A DNA stretch of 5,389 nucleotides from Phycisphaerales bacterium (GTDB lineage: Bacteria > Planctomycetota > Phycisphaerae > Sedimentisphaerales > Anaerohalosphaeraceae): positions 1,683 through 7,071 of the forward strand of contig PMBP01000104.1 in assembly GCA_003152975.1 (NCBI GenBank). Direction: 5' to 3'. Positions 1 to 5,389 of the stretch are shown one piece after another. The notes under the pieces are model-generated. The model had not been told where the DNA came from and ran no database searches. It saw only the letters and a program-made list of their open reading frames with translations. Positions within the stretch are counted from its first letter, which is position 1. Each line of letters opens with the position of its first letter. The position numbers were made by a program, and so were the translations under genes.

Positions 1-1551
1 TTCTACGGGGCCATGGACGGCGCCAGCAAGTTCATCCAGGGCGACGCCAAGGCCGGCCTGATCATCACCGCCGTCAACCTCATCGGCGGTATCATCCTGG
101 GCTACTCCCGCGGGCTGACCATCCAGAACGCCTCCCGACAGTACTGCATCCTGTCCATCGGTGACGGCCTGGTCAGCCAGATCCCCTCCATCATCATCGC
201 CATCAGCTCCGGGTTTCTCGTCAGCAAGGTCCGCTCCCAGAACACCGTCAGCATCGATATGACCGAACAACTCCTTCGGCGCCACCAGCCCATCGGTATC
301 GCCGCCGCCATCATCGCCACCTTCGTCCTGATCCCGGGCTTCCCCAAGATCCCCTTCCTGGCCATCGCCGCCACGCTGGGCTTCTTTACCGTTAGGGCCC
401 GCGCCTCGGCAGCCGTCGCGGACACCTCCGAGAAACCCTCCCAAGCCAAATCCGACAAAACGCTTGACGACTCCACTCCCGTCGAAGAGTTGCTCTCCGT
501 TGATATCCTCTCGATCCTCGTCGGCGTGCGTCTCATCGGCATGGTCGATCCCCGAAAGAAAAGCGGCGTCCTCGACCGCATCGGCGCCCTGCGCCGCAAG
601 TTCGTCCAGCAGCTCGGCATCATCATCCCCCTGGTCCGGCTCCGCGACAATATCAACCTCGAACCGAATATCTACGAGATCCGTCTCTACGACCACATCA
701 TCGCCACCGGCCGCATCGAACCCGACAAATTCCTGGCCATGGATTCCGGCTCGGTCACCAAACCCGTTCGCGGCGTCAAGACCAAGGAACCCGTGTACGG
801 CTTGCCCGCCCTCTGGGTCGCCGCCGCCGACAAGGAGGCCGCCGAGGTCGCCGGGTACACCGTCATCGATCCGGAATCGGTCCTCATCACGCATCTCTCG
901 GAGACGCTATCGCGGCATGCCCAAGAACTGCTCACTCGCGAGGATGTCCAGCAGCTCGTCGAACGGCTCCGTTCCTCCCAACCGTCGCTGGTCGGCGATA
1001 TCGTCGGCGAACTGGTCCCGGTGGGCCTCTTGCAGCGGGTTCTGCAAAATCTCCTCCGCGAAGGCGTCTCCGTCCGCGACCTGTCGTTGGTCCTGGAGGC
1101 CCTCGGTGAGGCGGCGCCCCGCACCAAGAACGCCACGCTGCTCACCGAGATCACCCGCAAGAAACTCATGCGGGCGATCACCGAAAAACACAAGACCCCC
1201 ACCGGCTCGATCACGGCCATCGCCTTCGACCCGGTCCTGGAGCACCAACTTATCAGCGCCGTCAATCAGGCCGGCGAAACCATCTCGCTGAATATACCGC
1301 CGGAAATGGCCCTTGACCTCAACCAGCGGCTCGCCGACTGCTGGAAGTCCGCTATGGACCGCGCGTTCGAGAACATTGTCGTCCTGTGCGATGCCCGTAT
1401 CCGCCCGGCCTTGTCCTCCATGATCGAGCGGACGATCCCGCGGTTGCCGGTCCTGGCCTATGACGAGATCGTTCCCGGCACAGTCATCGAACCCGTTGAA
1501 TCCGTCAAGATTTCCGACACCGCCGGCCGTCTGGCGCCACAACCCGCATGA
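1..1551 (+). CDS. flhA: Flagellar export gate protein FlhA, 5'-truncated
   Basis: FlhA is the large inner-membrane subunit of the flagellar type III export apparatus. Its membrane part takes part in proton-driven export, and its cytoplasmic domain forms a ring that docks chaperone-substrate complexes. The frame is open from base 1, so the gene starts upstream; 516 residues are visible against roughly 690 for a full protein, so about 190 N-terminal residues are missing. The family signature FYGAMDGASKFIQGDAKAG lies at visible residues 1-19, followed by a helix (18-36), the conserved block SIGDGLVSQIPS (52-63) leading into another helix, and two more helices at about 97-133. A Ser/Lys/Asp-rich linker (about 136-160) leads to the cytoplasmic domain with YGLPALWV (266-273), YTVIDPESVLITHLSE (286-301), PVGLLQRVLQNLLREGVSVRD (340-360) and RLPVLAYDEIVPG (481-493). 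These are FHIPEP-family hallmarks. The virulence homologue SctV is the main alternative; no neighbour decides it, but overall style favours FlhA. Confidence 0.92.
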   Translation, partial: FYGAMDGASKFIQGDAKAGLIITAVNLIGGIILGYSRGLTIQNASRQYCILSIGDGLVSQIPSIIIAISSGFLVSKVRSQNTVSIDMTEQLLRRHQPIGIAAAIIATFVLIPGFPKIPFLAIAATLGFFTVRARASAAVADTSEKPSQAKSDKTLDDSTPVEELLSVDILSILVGVRLIGMVDPRKKSGVLDRIGALRRKFVQQLGIIIPLVRLRDNINLEPNIYEIRLYDHIIATGRIEPDKFLAMDSGSVTKPVRGVKTKEPVYGLPALWVAAADKEAAEVAGYTVIDPESVLITHLSETLSRHAQELLTREDVQQLVERLRSSQPSLVGDIVGELVPVGLLQRVLQNLLREGVSVRDLSLVLEALGEAAPRTKNATLLTEITRKKLMRAITEKHKTPTGSITAIAFDPVLEHQLISAVNQAGETISLNIPPEMALDLNQRLADCWKSAMDRAFENIVVLCDARIRPALSSMIERTIPRLPVLAYDEIVPGTVIEPVESVKISDTAGRLAPQPA

Positions 1552-1573
1552 CCTGGAATCCGGGAGAACCACG

Positions 1574-1795
1574 ATGAATCCTCACATGACTCCGGCCCGG
1601 TGGCAGCCGCCAAGTCCTGTTGTTTTTCGGGACGCGGTGGATGAATCGTTGTTATTCCCGCAAAAGCGGGGATCCGGAAAGGACGACAGAATTTCTCTTC
1701 GCTTCTTGGCGCCGTTGCGTGAGGGAGTGAATCGAATCTGTGAAATCTGCGTAATCTGTGGATATTGGTTCTTTGTGCCTTTACGCGAAAATTGA
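1574..1795 (+). other. Doubtful 73-residue reading frame with a good ribosome binding site; probably a gene remnant running into repeats
   Basis: Twenty-two bases after the flhA stop there is an ATG with a strong Shine-Dalgarno, GGGAGA at 1562-1567, spaced 6 bases. The frame encodes about 25 ordinary residues (MNPHMTPARW...), then reads through the hairpin at 1654-1673 and the first copy of the 66-bp repeat, ending inside the second copy. Its C-terminal half, containing RICEICVICGY and FVPLREN, is simply the translated repeat. Translations of this kind recur as spurious hypothetical proteins. The initiation site could be the genuine start of a former downstream gene of the flhA operon whose body was lost or replaced by repeat DNA. 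I do not recognise the first 25 residues. I would not call this a functional gene without expression evidence. Confidence 0.25.
1654..1673. repeat. Short palindromic hairpin, REP-like
   Basis: ATTCCCGC at 1654-1661 pairs with GCGGGGAT at 1666-1673, giving an 8-bp stem with one G-T wobble and an AAAA loop. No T-run follows on either strand, so it is a poor intrinsic terminator for flhA. Its form, ATTCCCGC-N4-GCGGGGAT followed by CCGG, resembles the short dispersed palindromes seen in several bacterial genomes. Only one copy is present here, so its repetitive nature is inferred. It lies 102 bases past the flhA stop and just before the 66-bp tandem repeat. Confidence 0.5.
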
Positions 1796-1829
1796 AATTG
1801 TATCCATGAAATCCGTGTAACCCGTGGTT
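1703..1829. repeat. Diverged 66-bp tandem repeat with nested 9-bp repeats
   Basis: Two copies of a composite unit lie exactly 66 bp apart. The first part of the unit (1703-1722 and 1769-1788) matches at 15 of 20 positions, with consensus TTCTTkGyGCCkTTrCGyGA. The second part (1736-1763 and 1802-1829) matches at 21 of 28. The segment between them is poorly conserved. The second part is itself a threefold 9-bp repeat: AATCTGTGA, AATCTGCGT, AATCTGTGG at 1735-1761, and TATCCATGA, AATCCGTGT, AACCCGTGG at 1801-1827. From memory, similar strings (variants of AATCTGTGTAATCTGTGG and TTTGCGCCTTTGCGTGA) are common in intergenic DNA of environmental bacteria; I cannot confirm genome copy number here. With the hairpin upstream, this fills most of the gene-free gap 1552-1837. 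Confidence 0.8.
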
Positions 1830-1837
1830 ATCTTATT

Positions 1838-2089
1838 ATGGACAAGCAAATCAAATCCATCGCGATCCGCTTTGCCGCCCTGGTCTTCTTTCTCATGGCC
1901 ATCACGGGAGCCGTCTGCGGCCAGTCTTCGGCCACCATCGGTTTTCGCGCCTTCTTCGGCGGCATTGCCACCTATATCATTGTTTCCATCGCGGCCCGCC
2001 TCGTCACTCACATCCTGGTCAACGAAGCCCTCCGCAACAAGTTCGACAAGGCCATGGCAAACGCGGCCAAACCGAAAGAAACCGAATAA
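1838..2089 (+). CDS. Small two-helix membrane protein, unknown function
   Basis: The gene encodes 83 residues that I do not recognise as a named family. A short basic start (MDKQIK) is followed by two likely membrane helices, at about residues 8-28 and 38-60, joined by a loop with QSSAT. A charged tail from about 62 (NEALRNKFDKAMANAAKPKE) would be cytoplasmic if both ends face inward. Codon choice (GCC, ATC, CTC) matches flhA, which supports a real gene. ATG 1838 is the only normal start codon between the in-frame stop at 1793-1795 and the coding body. No good Shine-Dalgarno precedes it, because the bases just upstream belong to the second copy of the 66-bp repeat. It follows flhA on the same strand but at a distance of 286 bp, so cotranscription is uncertain. 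It faces the beta-helix gene tail to tail with a 17-bp gap. Confidence 0.7.
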   Translation: MDKQIKSIAIRFAALVFFLMAITGAVCGQSSATIGFRAFFGGIATYIIVSIAARLVTHILVNEALRNKFDKAMANAAKPKETE

Positions 2090-2106
2090 TCTCCTCGTTA
2101 ACCCGG

Positions 2107-3849
2107 CTAAATCCATTGTCCGATATTGGCAAAAAACAGTCTCGTGCCCGCCGATTTCGTCTGTGCTGTTACGCTGAACAATTGAATGCCCAGCGTTCGA
2201 TCGTCCTGGCTGCTGGGCAGTACTTTCCTGGGAATCCACCCTTTACAGCGGATTTCAAGGACCGTCGTATCCTTGCTCCCGGAGCGAAAGTTCACTGTTA
2301 CATTCTGCGCATCGGCCTTGAATTCGGCGATGTGTTTGTCACCCTGATAGATTCCCGCCTTGTCGTCGATCGCCTGGGCAGGGACGGCCACCTGCAGGGT
2401 CAGCGTGTAGTCGGTATCCTTCAGCGTCGGCAGGATCAGCCGCGATTGAGCCCCAGTCCAACGCGCGGTGGCGAGGATTCCCTGGCCCGGCCTTTTTTCC
2501 TGACCGTGGAAGGCGCGGACATATCGCCCGTCACCCTCGGCCCCGATGTCGATTTGGTAGTGGGCCCTGGCTTCGTCCGTCCATTGGACGCTCTGGCCTT
2601 CGTTGCCGAGCATCTGCGTTTTTGTTCCGGCCTGATTGTCCACATTGAAACCGTCAGCGGCCTGATTGCCCATCAGGATCGCGCTTTTGACCTTCGGCCC
2701 GACAAAGACGCAGGTGTCCCCGTTGCCGAAAGTGCTGCCCTGAATGATGGCCTTGCCGGCGTCGAGTTGGATAGCGGCCGAGTCCTGGTTGTGATTGTCC
2801 CAGTGGAGAAAGTGCGTGGCGCTGGCGGTGAATTGGGCGCCTGCGGCGCGCATCCACACGCAGCGGTCGATGGGTCCCCAGAACGAGCAGTTGGATAAGC
2901 TGACCTTGCCGCCGGAAGTCTCTCCGATCTCGAGGCAAACGGAATCTTCGCTGCCCCAGCGGCCGACGAATTCGCCGTTGGTGATGAGCAAGCCCGGTTC
3001 CTGCGCCTGCTCGACGAGGACGGCCCTGCGGCAGCAGTCGGCCCCGATGCCCAGGAAGTTGCCGTTACAGGCGCCGGCCTTCGACTGCGAGAACTTGTAA
3101 CCGACGCCGTAGCCAAAGCAAAAGGTGTTAGTAACATAGTGCCAGTCCGTGCGGGCAAACTCGAAGGCCACGCCATTGACATTGATCCACTTGCAGTAGG
3201 GGTCGTCCTGGTTGTAGTTGACGCCGAACGGCCAGAAGTGGCAGTTCTCGACACGGCCGATGTCGTAGCATTCATCGACAGAGAAACCGCGATAGATCGG
3301 ATAGCCATAGACATTGCGAACGAGATGCCGTGCGGCCCGCTCCATGCGGATGCCCTCGTAGGGATTCAGCAGCAGGCAATCGAGAACGGCGGTGTTTTCG
3401 GCGTCGCTGGCGCAGATGCACGGCGGATACGGAATCGGCGGCACATCCGATTGTTTCCATTCCGGGTATGTAATAATGATTCCGGCGACGGTCGCGTTGG
3501 GTCCGCCCAGGCGGATGAAGGGCTTGTCCTTGGGGTTGCCACGGCCGGCAAAGGCCAGCAGGATCGACCCCTGCAAATGACTGGTCGGCGGCGAGCGGAA
3601 GGTGCCTTGCAGCGTCACGCCTCCGGGAATGACCAGATTGCCGTTGATGCGGTAACGGCCCGCGGCGACATTCACAACGCCCCCTCCGGCCTTGGCGGCC
3701 TGATCGAGTGCCTGCTGAAACGCGGCGGTGCAATCGGTCTTGCCGTCGCCGACGGCGCCGGAATCCGTAACCTTCCACTCTTGCGCAACGGCCGTAGCGA
3801 CAACCAGACTTGTCACGATTGCGCATGCCATCCATCGTGTGGACATCAT
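2107..3849 (-). CDS. Secreted pectate-lyase-superfamily beta-helix protein with C-terminal beta-sandwich
   Basis: The product is 580 residues long. A Sec signal peptide spans 1-22 with likely cleavage at AVA|Q. The pectate lyase superfamily N-terminal signature (Pectate_lyase_3 type) is plain: DSGAVGDGKTDCTAAFQQAL at 29-48, then GGGVVNVAAGRYRINGNLVIPGGVTLQG at 55-82. A right-handed parallel beta-helix probably continues to about 415, rich in Asn, Gly, Cys and aromatics. Residues about 428-563 look like a separate beta-sandwich: DIGAEGDGRYVRAFHGQE, ARWTGAQSRLILP and a closing WIPRKVLPSSQDDRTLGIQL. It resembles sandwich modules attached to planctomycete carbohydrate enzymes and may bind glycans. 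The mature protein has 16 cysteines. It may cleave or bind an acidic polysaccharide outside the cytoplasm, but the superfamily also includes hydrolases, epimerases and non-catalytic proteins, and I cannot assign substrate or catalytic residues. Two ATGs are adjacent; the second (3846) has the better 8-base spacing from the ribosome binding site. Confidence 0.88.
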   Translation of the reverse strand: MMSTRWMACAIVTSLVVATAVAQEWKVTDSGAVGDGKTDCTAAFQQALDQAAKAGGGVVNVAAGRYRINGNLVIPGGVTLQGTFRSPPTSHLQGSILLAFAGRGNPKDKPFIRLGGPNATVAGIIITYPEWKQSDVPPIPYPPCICASDAENTAVLDCLLLNPYEGIRMERAARHLVRNVYGYPIYRGFSVDECYDIGRVENCHFWPFGVNYNQDDPYCKWINVNGVAFEFARTDWHYVTNTFCFGYGVGYKFSQSKAGACNGNFLGIGADCCRRAVLVEQAQEPGLLITNGEFVGRWGSEDSVCLEIGETSGGKVSLSNCSFWGPIDRCVWMRAAGAQFTASATHFLHWDNHNQDSAAIQLDAGKAIIQGSTFGNGDTCVFVGPKVKSAILMGNQAADGFNVDNQAGTKTQMLGNEGQSVQWTDEARAHYQIDIGAEGDGRYVRAFHGQEKRPGQGILATARWTGAQSRLILPTLKDTDYTLTLQVAVPAQAIDDKAGIYQGDKHIAEFKADAQNVTVNFRSGSKDTTVLEIRCKGWIPRKVLPSSQDDRTLGIQLFSVTAQTKSAGTRLFFANIGQWI

Positions 3850-3854
3850 CTGAA

Positions 3855-3860
3855 CCCTCC
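3855..3860 (-). promoter_or_regulatory. Ribosome binding site of the beta-helix gene
   Basis: On the minus strand GGAGGG lies 5 bases before the ATG at 3849 and 8 bases before the ATG at 3846. The longer spacing is nearer the optimum, so translation may start at the second Met, giving 579 residues. The site sits in the 27-base gap after the small membrane protein gene. That agrees with separate ribosome entry on a shared transcript. Confidence 0.75.
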
Positions 3861-3876
3861 GAAATGCGTTGTGTGA

Positions 3877-4167
3877 TCAGATACTGTTGCCGTCCCGGTC
3901 TTCGATTCGAATGCGGACATTGCGGCGGGTGGCATCTTCGCCCGATCCATTGGGGCCAAAACCGCTCATCAGGAACAGTCGAAGGGCGAAGCCGACGACG
4001 CTGAGGCCCGCGAAGAAAAGCAATCCCGCGATGAAATACGCGATCAACTCGGGCATCACGAAGATCAGGATGCCCAGCGAGATCAGCGACAGACCGAACA
4101 ACAGGGTGCCCGTCGCCGCGGTCCGCGTGGCCTGCCGGAACATGCCGGAATGGAATCCAAACCGCAT
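3877..4167 (-). CDS. Small two-helix membrane protein, unknown function
   Basis: The product is 96 residues long when started at ATG 4167, which has a Shine-Dalgarno (AAAGGA) 6 bases upstream. The frame is open further up to 4263, but that extension would begin inside the groL 3' flank and read through the terminator hairpin, so I reject it. A basic N-terminus (MRFGFHSGMFRQATRT) is followed by two hydrophobic helices at about 18-38 and 41-64, separated by a tight MPEL turn, so both ends are probably cytoplasmic. The hydrophilic tail (about 70-96) contains GFGPNGSGED and the basic/acidic run RRNVRIRIEDRDGN. The helix-MPEL-helix shape loosely recalls short bacterial proteins such as DUF3096, but the match is too weak to assign a family. 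It lies 27 bases upstream of the beta-helix gene on the same strand and could be cotranscribed with it. Confidence 0.72.
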   Translation of the reverse strand: MRFGFHSGMFRQATRTAATGTLLFGLSLISLGILIFVMPELIAYFIAGLLFFAGLSVVGFALRLFLMSGFGPNGSGEDATRRNVRIRIEDRDGNSI

Positions 4168-4173
4168 ATACTG

Positions 4174-4181
4174 TCCTTTCC
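4174..4181 (-). promoter_or_regulatory. Ribosome binding site deciding the start of the 96-residue membrane protein
   Basis: On the minus strand GGAAAGGA is followed by the 6-base spacer CAGTAT and then ATG at 4167. This purine-rich site is what selects 4167 over the longer open frame. A weak promoter-like pair (TTGTGC, 17 bases, TACAAC) lies between the groL terminator and this site, but it is not strong enough to call. Confidence 0.7.
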
Positions 4182-4220
4182 AAAACCTCCGCCGTTGTAT
4201 CACATCGCCGGGCAACGCAC

Positions 4221-4255
4221 AAGAAAAAGCGGGCCGTCGTTTCCAACAGCCCGCT
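4221..4255 (-). terminator. Intrinsic terminator downstream of groL
   Basis: On the minus strand AGCGGGC (4255-4249) pairs perfectly with GCCCGCT (4234-4228) around a 14-base loop. The loop can add three more pairs (GTT with AAC). The right arm runs directly into TTTTTCTT (4228-4221). A G+C-rich 7-bp stem followed by a U tract, 30 bases past the groL stop, is a textbook rho-independent terminator. It should separate groL transcription from the two genes further along the minus strand. Confidence 0.85.
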
Positions 4256-4284
4256 GGGTACAACCAATCCGTGGTTCTGAAATC

Positions 4285-5389
4285 TTACATTCCGTGATTG
4301 TGGCCGCCCGCCTTGGATTCCTTCTTTTCGGGAATCTCGCTGACGATGGCGTCGGTGGTCAGCAGCAGCGAGGCGATCGAGGCGCCGTTCTGCAGGGCGA
4401 TTCGCTCGACCTTGGTCGGCACCAGCACGCCGAACTTGATCATGTCGCCGTATTCCTTGCGGAGAGCGTCGTAACCGTAGTTGATGTCCTTGCTTTCCAT
4501 GACCTTCTGCGCGACGATCGAGCCGTCCAGCCCGGCGTTCTCGGCGATCTGCTTGATCGGGGCGACGACGGCCCGGCGGACAATATCCACGCCGATCTTC
4601 TCGTCGCCGACGCACTTGACCTTATCGAGAGCGCCCAGGGCCTTCAGCGACGAAATGCCGCCGCCGGGCAGGATGCCTTCCTCGATGGCCGCACGGCAGG
4701 CGTGCAGGGCGTCTTCCACGCGGGCCTTCTTTTCCTTGACCTCGGCCTCGGTGGCGCCGCCGACCTTGACCAGCGCGACCCCGCCGGACAGCTTGGCCAG
4801 CCGTTCCTGGAGTTTTTCCTTGTCGTAGTCGCTGGTGGTCTCGTCGATCTCGCGTTTGATCTGCTCGATGCGGCCCTTGATGTCGGCGCTCTTGCCGGCG
4901 CCTTCGATGATCGTGGTGGTGTCTTTGTCGATGGTGACCTGCTTGGCCTGACCCAGGTGCGCCAACTCGACTTTTTCGAGCTGGATGCCGAGGTCCTCGA
5001 AGATGGCCGTGCCCCCGGTTAAGAGCGCGATATCCTGCAGCAGGGCCTTACGGCGGTCGCCAAAGCCCGGGGCCTTGACGGCGCTGACCTGCAGCACGCC
5101 GCGGAGCTTGTTGACCACGAGGGTCGCCAACGCTTCGCCTTCGATATCTTCGGCGATGATCAGCAGAGGCCGGCCGCGCTTGGCAACCTGTTCGAGAACC
5201 GGAACCAGCGACTTGACGGCGGAAATCTTCTTTTCATTGATAAGAATATACGGTTTATCCAGATCGCAGGTCATCGTCTCGGGCTTGTTGACAAAGTGCG
5301 GGCTCAGGTAGCCGCGGTCAAACTGCATGCCTTCGACCAGATCGACGACGGTATCCAGCGACTGGCCTTCCTCGACGGTGATCACGCCG
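4285..5389 (-). CDS. groL: Chaperonin GroEL, C-terminal two-thirds (N-terminus outside window)
   Basis: GroEL forms double heptameric rings that fold proteins in the cytosol with ATP and the GroES lid. The frame runs off the right edge; the 367 visible residues align with E. coli GroEL from about residue 173 to the C-terminus. Clear landmarks are [14 protein letters not shown] in the apical domain, [61 protein letters not shown], and [16 protein letters not shown], which holds the catalytic Asp equivalent to E. coli D398, followed by the GGG loop. Two positions differ from E. coli. The Y203 equivalent in the substrate-binding face is His. The D495 equivalent, in the nucleotide pocket, is Val (GVLVPTKV). 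The usual GGM-repeat tail is replaced by a short [13 protein letters not shown]. Any groES gene or promoter would lie outside the window. An intrinsic terminator follows the stop. Confidence 0.98.
   Translation of the reverse strand, partial: GVITVEEGQSLDTVVDLVEGMQFDRGYLSPHFVNKPETMTCDLDKPYILINEKKISAVKSLVPVLEQVAKRGRPLLIIAEDIEGEALATLVVNKLRGVLQVSAVKAPGFGDRRKALLQDIALLTGGTAIFEDLGIQLEKVELAHLGQAKQVTIDKDTTTIIEGAGKSADIKGRIEQIKREIDETTSDYDKEKLQERLAKLSGGVALVKVGGATEAEVKEKKARVEDALHACRAAIEEGILPGGGISSLKALGALDKVKCVGDEKIGVDIVRRAVVAPIKQIAENAGLDGSIVAQKVMESKDINYGYDALRKEYGDMIKFGVLVPTKVERIALQNGASIASLLLTTDAIVSEIPEKKESKAGGHNHGM

Noticed and set aside
907..1572. Minus-strand frame of 221 codons opposite flhA.
   Set aside because: It is an antisense shadow of well-conserved FlhA cytoplasmic-domain coding sequence.
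1460..1795. A 111-codon plus-strand frame starting inside flhA.
   Set aside because: Its first part overlaps flhA in another frame and its end is translated repeat; only the internal ATG at 1574 has a ribosome binding site, reported separately as doubtful.
1703..1829. A CRISPR array or minisatellite-like regulator.
   Set aside because: There are only two diverged copies, no unique spacers between identical repeats and no cas genes.
2090..2106. A bidirectional terminator between the converging genes.
   Set aside because: The 17-bp gap and its flanks show no stem with an adjacent T-run on either strand.
2116..2898. Plus-strand frame of 260 codons opposite the beta-helix gene C-terminal part.
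   Set aside because: It is antisense to recognised coding sequence and has no family features or ribosome binding site.
3139..3876. Long plus-strand frame of 245 codons opposite the beta-helix gene.
   Set aside because: It is antisense to a gene with signal peptide and clear domain signature; its low-complexity V/A/D/G/R-rich composition is typical of a high-GC shadow frame.
4168..4263. N-terminal extension of the 96-residue membrane protein to ATG 4263.
   Set aside because: The extension would translate through the groL terminator hairpin; ATG 4167 has a proper Shine-Dalgarno.
3272..4615. Minus-strand frame of 447 codons spanning groL, the terminator and the beta-helix gene start.
   Set aside because: It overlaps three supported features out of frame and its product is Arg-rich low-complexity sequence.
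4150..5022. Plus-strand frame of 290 codons opposite groL.
   Set aside because: It mirrors groL codons (runs of LDLG, FLD, DLL), as is usual for the antisense of GC-rich chaperonin genes, and it crosses the terminator.

Overview
The window is about 60% G+C and dense with protein genes. It most resembles a bacterium of the Planctomycetota, perhaps a Phycisphaerae-like lineage. This guess rests on the GroEL sequence style (apical stretch [14 protein letters not shown], a His-containing tail in place of GGM repeats), a secreted pectate-lyase-like beta-helix protein with a C-terminal beta-sandwich, and a degenerate intergenic repeat of a type I associate with environmental Planctomycetota/Verrucomicrobiota genomes. 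The assignment is from memory, not from a search.

Left part, plus strand (1-2089). A 5'-truncated flhA, the flagellar type III export gate, ends at 1551. Next comes a 286-bp gap. It opens with a well-placed Shine-Dalgarno and ATG that lead into a doubtful 73-codon frame. It then holds a short perfect-loop hairpin (1654-1673) and a diverged 66-bp tandem repeat (1703-1829) that contains a nested 9-bp repeat. Eight bases after the repeat a small two-helix membrane protein gene starts (1838-2089).

Right part, minus strand (5389-2107). Reading leftward, the 3' two-thirds of groL (GroEL chaperonin) ends at 4285 and is followed by a convincing intrinsic terminator (4221-4255). A 96-residue membrane protein gene comes next (4167-3877). 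After 27 bases follows a secreted pectate-lyase-superfamily protein gene (3849-2107), which meets the small plus-strand membrane gene tail to tail with a 17-bp gap. The last two minus-strand genes have good ribosome binding sites and could form one transcript separate from groL.

The genes do not form an evident pathway: a flagellar export gene, a chaperonin, a polysaccharide-active secreted protein and two small unknown membrane proteins. I see no defence system, CRISPR array, tRNA, rRNA or insertion sequence. The items most worth a second look are the nested repeat between flhA and the small membrane gene, the Asp-to-Val change at the GroEL position matching E. coli D495, and the Cys-rich secreted beta-helix protein with its appended sandwich domain.
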